Shown here one piece after another: positions 7,661-13,353 of a stretch of DNA of 13,353 bases. This stretch comes from Gammaproteobacteria bacterium (GTDB lineage Bacteria; Pseudomonadota; Gammaproteobacteria; Pseudomonadales; Azotimanducaceae), in NCBI GenBank assembly GCA_030432795.1, contig JAUILW010000040.1, positions 1 through 13,353 on the forward strand, written 5' to 3'. Position 1 is the first letter of the stretch, and each line of letters starts with the position of its first letter. A program made the position numbers and the translations under genes. The notes under the pieces are model-generated. The model saw nothing but the letters and a program-made list of their open reading frames with translations, did not search any database and was not told where the DNA came from.

Positions 7661-8269
7661 TTATGCGTCCTCCAGATAGCGATAGGTCTTGGCAACGATC
7701 GTCATGCGTAGATTGTCGGGGCCGGCAACCGGCTCGATCTCGAAGTTGTGCAGCGTGACGATCCGCGGCAGGTTGGCCACGGAGCTGACGAATGAGCCAA
7801 TCTTGTGGTAGCTGCCTTCCACGACGATTTCGATGGGCAGTTCCACGTAAAATTCGGTGTTCATCTCTGGCTTGAGGGTGATGCTTTCAATCTTCAGCTC
7901 GTTGTCGATGGCGGTGCGGGTGATGTCTTCCAGCAGGCCAGGCACCTCGGTGTCGCTGGGCAGCTGACGCAACAGGGCGCCGAACGTATCCTCCATCTCC
8001 TTTTTCTGTTGCAGATACGCTTCGAGGTTGGCCGATTTTTCCGCCTTGTCCACGAAGTCGTTGCGCAGCGTCTGCTCCTGACCTTCCGCCACCTGCAACT
8101 GAGCACGTTTATCAGACAGATACAGGCTGTAGCCGACCACCAGGATCAGCACCAGCACGATAATCATGACCAGTCCTTTGAGCGCAGCCGGCCACGAGCC
8201 AATATTGTTGAAGTCGAGGTCCGAAAGCTCGACGCTCTTCAGCTGTTCGAGGCTGTCCTGTAACGCCAT
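7661..8269 (-). CDS. pilO: type IV pilus inner-membrane protein PilO
   Basis: A 202-residue bitopic inner-membrane protein that pairs with PilN to form the alignment complex between the inner-membrane motor and the secretin. Seen: a short cytoplasmic N-terminus with FNNIGSWP, one transmembrane helix (about 31-51, LVMIIVLVLILVVGYSLYL), a coiled-coil region (about 52-95), and a ferredoxin-like periplasmic domain (about 105-200) containing SITLKPEMNTEFYVELPIEI and GSYHKIGSFVSSVANLPRIV, characteristic of PilO. A GAGGAGGG precedes the ATG. One base separates the pilN stop from this start. Normal length for the family. Confidence 0.96.
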   Translation of the reverse strand: MALQDSLEQLKSVELSDLDFNNIGSWPAALKGLVMIIVLVLILVVGYSLYLSDKRAQLQVAEGQEQTLRNDFVDKAEKSANLEAYLQQKKEMEDTFGALLRQLPSDTEVPGLLEDITRTAIDNELKIESITLKPEMNTEFYVELPIEIVVEGSYHKIGSFVSSVANLPRIVTLHNFEIEPVAGPDNLRMTIVAKTYRYLEDA

Positions 8270-8270
8270 G

Positions 8271-8846
8271 TCAGCCCTCCTCTTCCGGATCGGCCAGGGG
8301 ATTGACCTGGCGGAACGTCAGATCGAACACCGACGCACCCGCGCCGTATACCCGGTTGTCCTCGTCTTCTTTAATACTCTTGAGGTTCGGATCAGCAAAC
8401 CATTCGCTGGCGTCGACGTTGCGCATGAGCGCTGAGATGCGGTTGTTGGACTCGGCGACACCTTCCAGCGCCAATGCTCCGTCCTTCATCTCGAGTTTGG
8501 AGTAGTGCACACCCTGCGCGAGCGTCTGCACCAGCTCATCGAATACCCGAACGATGATGGGCCGGTTGCCCTGCAGCTCCTGGATCACGCGCATCCTCTC
8601 GAGAAGGTCTTCCCGGTCTTTCTGCAGCGTGGAGATCTCTTTGATCCGTTCATCCAGGACGGCAATACGGCTCTCGTAGAAGGCGTTCCGGGCGTTCTGC
8701 CCACTGATGGACTGATCCAGGTATTGCCCCGCCGCAAGAACAATCACCACGGCGAGAATCACAACCCCGGCCAGATTGACGAGGAATTCCTTCTGTTTAC
8801 GTTCGCGTTCCCACTCGCGCCATGGCAGGAGGTTAATGTTGGCCAT
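8271..8846 (-). CDS. pilN: type IV pilus inner-membrane protein PilN
   Basis: A 191-residue bitopic inner-membrane protein. The cytoplasmic N-terminus carries the diagnostic INLLPWR motif (4-10), which in studied homologues docks into a groove of PilM and so couples the cytoplasmic ring to the periplasmic complex. After it come a basic stretch, a transmembrane helix (about 21-42), a coiled coil (about 50-92), and a periplasmic domain with HYSKLEMKDGALALEGVAES and NNRISALMRNVDAS, typical of PilN and its relative GspL. The start codon overlaps the pilM stop by one base (TGATG). A GAGGAG lies 9 bases upstream. Complete. Confidence 0.96.
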   Translation of the reverse strand: MANINLLPWREWERERKQKEFLVNLAGVVILAVVIVLAAGQYLDQSISGQNARNAFYESRIAVLDERIKEISTLQKDREDLLERMRVIQELQGNRPIIVRVFDELVQTLAQGVHYSKLEMKDGALALEGVAESNNRISALMRNVDASEWFADPNLKSIKEDEDNRVYGAGASVFDLTFRQVNPLADPEEEG

Positions 8847-9907
8847 CAGGTGAAGCTCCTCATCGCCAGCCCGCAGGCAATCATCAGCGCAGGGGCGTCA
8901 TTCGCCAGGGCATCAGCATCCACCTTGCCGGTGAGCGCCATGTCCATGAAGGGGTTCGCCATAATCGTCGGCGTGCCCAGCTTGCTCTCGATCAGATCCG
9001 CCAGGCCGTCGATGGAGGACGTACCACCCGCCAGGACGATGTAGTCCACGTCATCGTACTGGCTGGAAGAGAAGAAGAACTGCAACGAGCGCGTTACCTG
9101 CTGCAGTACCGCTTCCTTAAAGGGCTCCAGCACCTCTTCGAGGTAGTCGTCCGGCAGGCCCCCCTGCTTCTTGGCCAGACCCGCCTCTTCGTAGGACAGG
9201 CTGTAGCGCCTCTGAATCTCTTCGGTGAGCTGCTTTCCGCCGAACAACTGCTCGCGCGTATAAATGGCTTTGTCGTCTGCAAGAACGGATAGCGTGGTCA
9301 TGGTGGCACCGATGTCGATGATCGCCACCACCAGATCGTCGGGATTGCTACCGAGCTGCGGCTTCACGAGATCGAACGCCCGTTTCATTGCGTGCGCCTC
9401 GATGTCCACCACCGCGGGCTTCAATCCGCCGATGTCGAGCACCGCTTCGCGCAGCTCTACATTCTCCTTGCGGCAGGCTGCGAGCAGCACCTCTACCTGA
9501 TCCGGGTTGCGTTCAGACAACCCCTGCACCTCGAAGTCGATGGCCACCTCATCCAGCGGATAGGGGATGTACTGATCGGCTTCGACCGTGATCTGGTTTT
9601 CCATCTCGTCGTCGTTGAGCGCCGCGTCCATCTCAATCGTCTTTGTAATGACCGCAGAACCGGCCACCGCAACAGCAGCCTGGCGAGACGTAGCTTTGAC
9701 CCGAGATACAAGCCGCTTGACGGCTTCACCCACGCCTTCTACATCATTGATGTTTTTTTCGACCACGGCATTTGGCGGAAGCGGCTCAACGCCGTAAGCT
9801 TCCACGCGAAAGCGATCGCCGGACTTGGATAGCTCGAGCAGCTTCACGGAAGTGGAGCTGATATCCAGGCCCAACAGAACGTTGGTCTTCTTTTTGAACC
9901 AGGCCAC
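8846..9907 (-). CDS. pilM: type IV pilus actin-like ATPase PilM
   Basis: A 353-residue cytoplasmic protein of the FtsA/MreB-like actin fold that forms a ring beneath the pilus and binds PilN. Seen (numbered from the GTG at 9907): a phosphate-1 motif GLDISSTSVKLLEL (13-26), phosphate-2 motif IIDIGATMTTLSVL (196-209), and adenosine motif VLAGGTSSIDGL (291-302). The N-terminus AWFKKKTNVLLGLDISS matches the family, where proteins begin shortly before a KKK cluster, and AAGGA sits 8 bases upstream, so I choose the GTG at 9907. The frame stays open to another GTG at 9934, which would add nine residues with no family support. First gene of the pil-aroKB-damX cluster and divergent from ponA. Confidence 0.95.
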   Translation of the reverse strand: MAWFKKKTNVLLGLDISSTSVKLLELSKSGDRFRVEAYGVEPLPPNAVVEKNINDVEGVGEAVKRLVSRVKATSRQAAVAVAGSAVITKTIEMDAALNDDEMENQITVEADQYIPYPLDEVAIDFEVQGLSERNPDQVEVLLAACRKENVELREAVLDIGGLKPAVVDIEAHAMKRAFDLVKPQLGSNPDDLVVAIIDIGATMTTLSVLADDKAIYTREQLFGGKQLTEEIQRRYSLSYEEAGLAKKQGGLPDDYLEEVLEPFKEAVLQQVTRSLQFFFSSSQYDDVDYIVLAGGTSSIDGLADLIESKLGTPTIMANPFMDMALTGKVDADALANDAPALMIACGLAMRSFT

Positions 9908-9915
9908 GTTAGAAT

Positions 9916-9920
9916 TCCTT
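9916..9920 (-). promoter_or_regulatory. ribosome binding site deciding the pilM start
   Basis: AAGGA on the minus strand, with 8 bases to the GTG at 9907-9905. It lies inside the extension that would be coding if the GTG at 9934 were used, and so favours the shorter PilM. Confidence 0.7.
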
Positions 9921-9959
9921 AATGGCGCGGGCACTTACGTCCGTTTCATGCGGCACGAC

Positions 9960-9988
9960 ATTAAATACCACTCCGCATGTGAGGGCAA
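9960..9988 (-). promoter_or_regulatory. candidate sigma-70 promoter for pilM
   Basis: On the minus strand TTGCCC (complement of 9983-9988) is followed by a 17-base spacer and TTTAAT (complement of 9960-9965), a fair match to -35 and -10 boxes with ideal spacing. Transcription would start near 9953, leaving a leader of about 45 bases that carries the AAGGA. Judged by eye; other weak candidates exist further upstream. Confidence 0.35.
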
Positions 9989-10084
9989 CGAAGCATCGAG
10001 TGAAAAACGTAAAACGAGTGCGCGCACGGGCGCCAAAATAGAAAAGCATGTTGACGTACAGCAACAATCCACCTCCCTCACGAC

Positions 10085-12631
10085 ATGACAGCAAGTAAAA
10101 CTCGCCGCTCCCTCGGGGCCATTATCTGGCTGGGCTGTGCCGCCGTATGTGGTGCAGTGCTCACTCTGGCAGGCGTTTTCCTATACCTGGATCCACTGAC
10201 GCCGAAAGCCGAGACCTACCGCAACGTGCAACTGGAAACCCCGTTGCGCATATATACCCGCGATGGCGATCTGCTGGCCGAGTTCGGCGAACGCCGCCTG
10301 ATACCAGTGACCATCGATCAGGTACCTCAAGCGTTTATTGACGCGTTACTTGACACAGAAGACAAGAGATTTTACGAACACAGCGGCATCGACTTCATAT
10401 CACTCACCAACGACACCCTGGGACTGGTCCGGAGCCTGATGGTGGAGGGCTCGCTGGGCCCCGGTGCCAGCACCATCACCATGCAGCTCGCACGAAATGT
10501 CTCGTTCGGCCTGGAGCGCACCTTCATCCGCAAGTTCAAGGAGATGCTGCTGGCGCTAAAGATCGAGCGCGAGCTGAGCAAGGACGAGATCCTGGAGCTC
10601 TACATCAACATCGTGCCGTTCGGTAAGCGAGCCTATGGCGCCGAGGCAGCAGCGCGCACCTACTATGGCAAGCCGCTGATGGAACTCGACCTGGCCCAGC
10701 TCGCCATGCTCGCGGGCATTCCGCAGGCGCCGAGCACGGGCAACCCGATCAACGGCCCTGAGCGCGCGCAGCGCCGGAGAAATGTCGTTCTGTCCAGGAT
10801 GTATGAGCAAGGCAGCATTTCCCATGCCGCCTACCGGGAGGCCACGGAGGCACCCATCACGGCGCGCGTCTACGAACGCGCGGTGGAAACACCTGCGCCC
10901 CACGCCGCGGAGTGGGTGCGTCGGCAGCTGATCTATACCTACCCGGATCTGTACACGGGCGGCTACGAGGTCAGCACCACCATCGACTCCACACTTCAGA
11001 ACACCGCAACCGCTGCTGTGCGGCGCGGCTTGCAGGATTTCGACGTGCGCCACGGGTATCGCGGAGCCGAGGCGCAGCTGGAGCTGGACGTGGCGGCGCT
11101 GGAAGACGGCGAAAGCGCTAAGGACATCGTTGCGGCAGCAGTGGATGCGTTACGGGGTTTCCAGCCTGCTGGGGATCTCGAAGCGGCTGTGGTACTAAAC
11201 GTCGAGGATGACGAAGCAAGGCTCGTGGCCGGCGATGGCAGCTTCGTGACCCTCGACCTCGATAGCGTCAAGTGGGCACGCCCATTTCTGGACATCGACC
11301 GACGGGGGCCGGAGCCCACCAGCGTTGCAGCCGTGCTACAGGTTGGCGATGTGGTGAGGATCACGCCGACCGGAGAAGCCACAGAAGATGGGAGCGTCTC
11401 ATGGCGCCTTTCGCAGGCGCCTGACATCGAGGGGGCGCTGGTAAGCGTGGAACCGGACACAGGCCGGGTGCTCGCACTGGTAGGCAGTTACGACTTCTCC
11501 CGCAATCAATTCAACCACGTGCTGCAGGCAGCCCGCCAGCCAGGCTCGGGCTTCAAACCGTTCGTCTACGCCGCGGCGCTGGCCAACGGCGTCACACCCG
11601 CCAGCGTCTACATGGACGCCCCGCTGGTGTTCAACGACGAAAATCTGGAAACCGAATACCGACCGGACAACAACGACAACCGCTACAACGGACCCACGCG
11701 GCTCCGCGAGGCACTATACCGCTCCATCAATCTGGTGAGCATGCGCGTGCTGCTGGACGTTGAAGCCGGGCCCGTCATCGACTACGTGACCAACTTCGGC
11801 TTCGACCCCAGTACCTTCCCGCGCAATACGCAGCTTGCCATTGGTGGTGGCACTATGGCGGTTACACCGATGGAGATGGTCACCGCCTACTCGGTGTTCG
11901 CCAACGGCGGCTTCCTCATCACTCCCCACGTGATCGAGACGGTGCGCGATCGCGACGGTATCTTGCTCTACCAATCCACCCGGCCTGTGGTGTGCCGGGA
12001 ATGCGAGCTCATCGCGCCGGAGGACATCGAGCAAGACGAAGATCGTTTCAGCCAAGACGACATCGACGCGGTGGCAGAGACACAGGACATCCCCTCTCCG
12101 ACAGATGAACCCGCCGAAGAGGCGGCGCCCGACACGCCGGCACCAGCGCCCCGCGTCATCGACGCGCGCATCGCTTATCTTATGGACAACATGCTCAAGG
12201 ACGTCATCAAACGCGGCACCGGACGCAAAGCGTTGGTACTCAACCGAGGCGACCTCGCTGGCAAAACCGGCACCACCAACGATGCCGCTGATACCTGGTT
12301 CAACGGCTACGGTGCCGACGTAGCCACAACCGTCTGGGTTGGCTTCAGCAACTACGCGCCGCTCGGCCGCCGCGAGTTCGGCAGCACCACACCGCTGCCC
12401 ATCTGGATCGACTATATGCAACAGGCATTGCAGGGCAGACCGGAGCGCAACTTTCCGCAACCGGATGGCATCGTCACCCTGAAGGTAAACGAAGAAACCG
12501 GCGAAGCGGTGTTGCCCGGCGACCCACAAGGGATTTTCGAATACTTCCTGTCGGAGCATGCACCACAAGCCCCAAGCGCCACCCAGCAGATCCGGTCGAG
12601 CGACGAGGTGAAGGCGGTGGATCTGTTTTGA
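10085..12631 (+). CDS. ponA: bifunctional penicillin-binding protein 1A
   Basis: An 848-residue class A PBP that polymerises lipid II and cross-links peptidoglycan in the periplasm. Seen: an N-terminal membrane anchor (about 12-35); a GT51 glycosyltransferase with TEDKRFYEHSGID (catalytic Glu92), GASTITMQLARN (128-138), RKFKEMLLALKIERELSK and GKRAYGAEAAARTYYGK; an OB-like insertion (about 320-450); and a transpeptidase domain with SxxK at Ser488-Lys491 in RQPGSGFKPF, SxN at Ser547-Asn549, and KTGT at 727-730. A CREC pair (637-640) and an acidic/proline-rich insert (about 655-690) lie before KTG; E. coli PBP1a has a similar CPEC. The ATG at 10085 is the only ATG/GTG/TTG start after an in-frame TGA at 10052, although no Shine-Dalgarno precedes it. 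Divergent from pilM, as in Pseudomonas. Also called mrcA. Confidence 0.96.
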   Translation: MTASKTRRSLGAIIWLGCAAVCGAVLTLAGVFLYLDPLTPKAETYRNVQLETPLRIYTRDGDLLAEFGERRLIPVTIDQVPQAFIDALLDTEDKRFYEHSGIDFISLTNDTLGLVRSLMVEGSLGPGASTITMQLARNVSFGLERTFIRKFKEMLLALKIERELSKDEILELYINIVPFGKRAYGAEAAARTYYGKPLMELDLAQLAMLAGIPQAPSTGNPINGPERAQRRRNVVLSRMYEQGSISHAAYREATEAPITARVYERAVETPAPHAAEWVRRQLIYTYPDLYTGGYEVSTTIDSTLQNTATAAVRRGLQDFDVRHGYRGAEAQLELDVAALEDGESAKDIVAAAVDALRGFQPAGDLEAAVVLNVEDDEARLVAGDGSFVTLDLDSVKWARPFLDIDRRGPEPTSVAAVLQVGDVVRITPTGEATEDGSVSWRLSQAPDIEGALVSVEPDTGRVLALVGSYDFSRNQFNHVLQAARQPGSGFKPFVYAAALANGVTPASVYMDAPLVFNDENLETEYRPDNNDNRYNGPTRLREALYRSINLVSMRVLLDVEAGPVIDYVTNFGFDPSTFPRNTQLAIGGGTMAVTPMEMVTAYSVFANGGFLITPHVIETVRDRDGILLYQSTRPVVCRECELIAPEDIEQDEDRFSQDDIDAVAETQDIPSPTDEPAEEAAPDTPAPAPRVIDARIAYLMDNMLKDVIKRGTGRKALVLNRGDLAGKTGTTNDAADTWFNGYGADVATTVWVGFSNYAPLGRREFGSTTPLPIWIDYMQQALQGRPERNFPQPDGIVTLKVNEETGEAVLPGDPQGIFEYFLSEHAPQAPSATQQIRSSDEVKAVDLF

Positions 12632-13353
12632 CGACGCAGCGACACACAACACAGCAGGTCCAAGCATGGCGCAAGGATGGCGCGGTCCTGCTGCCTGACT
12701 TTCTCACCGCCGCCGAAGTCGAACCCGCCGTGCGGGACTTCGAAACCCTCTACCCCGACTGCGTGGCAGGGGCGGCGCATCCCGTGCAGCTCACCGCCGA
12801 CGGGGAGGTGGGCGCTTTCAATCCCGACCAGTTCAGTCACTTCGACGATATGCCTTTTGCCTGCTCCACGGCGCTCAACCTGATCGCACTGCATCCCGCC
12901 GTCATAGCGCTTGCGCGCGATGCACTGGGGGCCCACGACGTGCGTCTATATCAAGCGCACACGTGGGCGAAGGTAACCGGCAAGACCGACTACGAGCAGA
13001 GCTTCCACTGCGACTTCAAGAATCACACGCTCACCGTACCGGCAGACGTCGATGCGCTTCGCACCATCAACATGATGATCTATTTCACGGACGTCACCGA
13101 CAGGCACGGCGCGATTCACTATGTCACGCAAAGCGATAGCGACAAGGTGACCGGTGCCGATCGTCCCATGTATCCGAATGATGGGCAGCAACAAGCCCTC
13201 AAACGGTTGGAACGTTCGGGGGCGGGGCCCGCCGGTTCGGTGTTCGCCTATGGCATCGATGTGTACCACCGCGGCACCAACCTCACCGCCGCCGGCGGCC
13301 GCCGGTTCACCCTGACCGCCAGCTACAAGGCAGCCGGCAACGACCAGATCGGC
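12628..13353 (+). CDS. phytanoyl-CoA dioxygenase (PhyH) family protein, partial
   Basis: An open frame of 242 codons that runs off the right edge. I start it at TTG (12628-12630), which overlaps the ponA TGA by two bases and has GGTGGA (12616-12621) 6 bases upstream. No ATG or GTG occurs in frame before 12730, and the first ATG (12850) would remove the conserved N-terminal part. Seen: an N-terminal WRKDGAVLLPDFLTAAEV, typical of PhyH enzymes; a metal-binding His127-x-Asp129 in SFHCDFKNHTL; distal His214 in DVYHRGTNLT; and a 2-oxoglutarate-binding Arg (225 or 226) in GGRRFTLTASYK. All Fe(II)/2-oxoglutarate dioxygenase ligands are therefore present, so it is probably an active oxygenase. The substrate cannot be inferred; bacterial PhyH proteins act on many small molecules. 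The link with ponA is positional only. Confidence 0.8.
   Translation, partial: MTTQRHTTQQVQAWRKDGAVLLPDFLTAAEVEPAVRDFETLYPDCVAGAAHPVQLTADGEVGAFNPDQFSHFDDMPFACSTALNLIALHPAVIALARDALGAHDVRLYQAHTWAKVTGKTDYEQSFHCDFKNHTLTVPADVDALRTINMMIYFTDVTDRHGAIHYVTQSDSDKVTGADRPMYPNDGQQQALKRLERSGAGPAGSVFAYGIDVYHRGTNLTAAGGRRFTLTASYKAAGNDQIG

Larger units (their letters stand above)
9908..10084. other. divergent intergenic region pilM / ponA
   Basis: A 177-bp region that must carry the start signals of both the pil cluster and ponA. It is visibly more AT-rich than the flanking genes. It contains the pilM Shine-Dalgarno, a candidate pilM promoter, a perfect 10-bp palindrome GTGCGCGCAC (10018-10027), and two CGAGTG copies (9997-10002 and 10015-10020) 18 bases apart. 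I find no convincing promoter for ponA. A TTGACG at 10051-10056 is a good -35 by itself but has no -10 at proper spacing, and the 30 bases before the ponA ATG lack a Shine-Dalgarno. Confidence 0.6.

Noticed and set aside
6920..7711. 263-codon plus-strand frame opposite pilQ/pilP
   Set aside because: It crosses the pilQ-pilP and pilP-pilO junctions antisense to three confirmed genes, with no domain recognisable.
9908..9934. Nine-residue N-terminal extension of PilM from the GTG at 9934
   Set aside because: The AAGGA site for the GTG at 9907 lies inside it, and PilM homologues start at about that point.
10051..10084. TTGACG as a -35 box for a ponA promoter
   Set aside because: The sequence 17 bases downstream is CT-rich and does not resemble a -10 box, and a start there would fall inside or after the ponA start codon.
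11714..12667. 317-codon open frame on the minus strand opposite ponA
   Set aside because: It mirrors the codon pattern of the well-supported transpeptidase domain on the other strand and shows no recognisable motif. GC-rich genes often carry such antisense frames.
1..13353. A novel defence, mobile or biosynthetic system
   Set aside because: All long genes belong to familiar core families in a familiar order. I see no integrase, transposase, toxin-antitoxin pair, repeat array or unusual composition that would mark an inserted system.

Overview
The window is a stretch of conserved core chromosome from a GC-rich gammaproteobacterium. The main evidence is the gene string pilM-pilN-pilO-pilP-pilQ-aroK-aroB-damX on the minus strand with a class A penicillin-binding protein gene (ponA/mrcA) divergent from pilM. 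That arrangement is familiar from Pseudomonas and other type IV-piliated gammaproteobacteria. I cannot name a genus. No tRNA, rRNA, CRISPR array, insertion sequence or prophage gene is visible, and no gene-free stretch exceeds 300 bases; the longest, about 177 bp, separates pilM from ponA.

Left edge (1-1886, plus strand): the 3' end of gltB followed by complete gltD, the two subunits of glutamate synthase (GOGAT). They meet damX tail to tail across a 26-bp gap that holds a short perfect hairpin. The GltD is of the longer class seen in Bacillus, cyanobacteria and plants rather than the E. coli/Pseudomonas class.

Centre (1913-9907, minus strand): one tightly packed, probably co-transcribed cluster. 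It starts at pilM (GTG start with a good Shine-Dalgarno) and runs through pilN, pilO, pilP and pilQ with junctions that overlap by up to 4 bp, abut, or leave at most 1 bp. These encode the cytoplasmic actin-like protein, the inner-membrane alignment proteins, the lipoprotein and the outer-membrane secretin of the type IV pilus machine. A 37-bp spacer filled by a 12-bp perfect hairpin separates pilQ from aroK. AroK (shikimate kinase) and AroB (3-dehydroquinate synthase) overlap by an ATGA, and aroB overlaps damX (P-loop ATPase, transmembrane segment and C-terminal SPOR domain).

Right edge (10085-13353, plus strand): ponA, encoding a full-length bifunctional PBP1A. Its stop overlaps a TTG start for a phytanoyl-CoA dioxygenase (PhyH)-like gene that runs off the window with an intact Fe(II)-binding His-x-Asp...His pattern.

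Functionally, the centre and right deal with the envelope: pilus assembly across peptidoglycan (PilQ carries peptidoglycan-binding AMIN domains), peptidoglycan synthesis (PonA), septal peptidoglycan recognition (SPOR), with aromatic biosynthesis genes embedded. I see no clear undescribed system. The points most worth checking are the hairpin directly against the aroK start codon, the similarity of the two intergenic hairpins, the class and orientation of gltBD, and the TTG-initiated PhyH gene.
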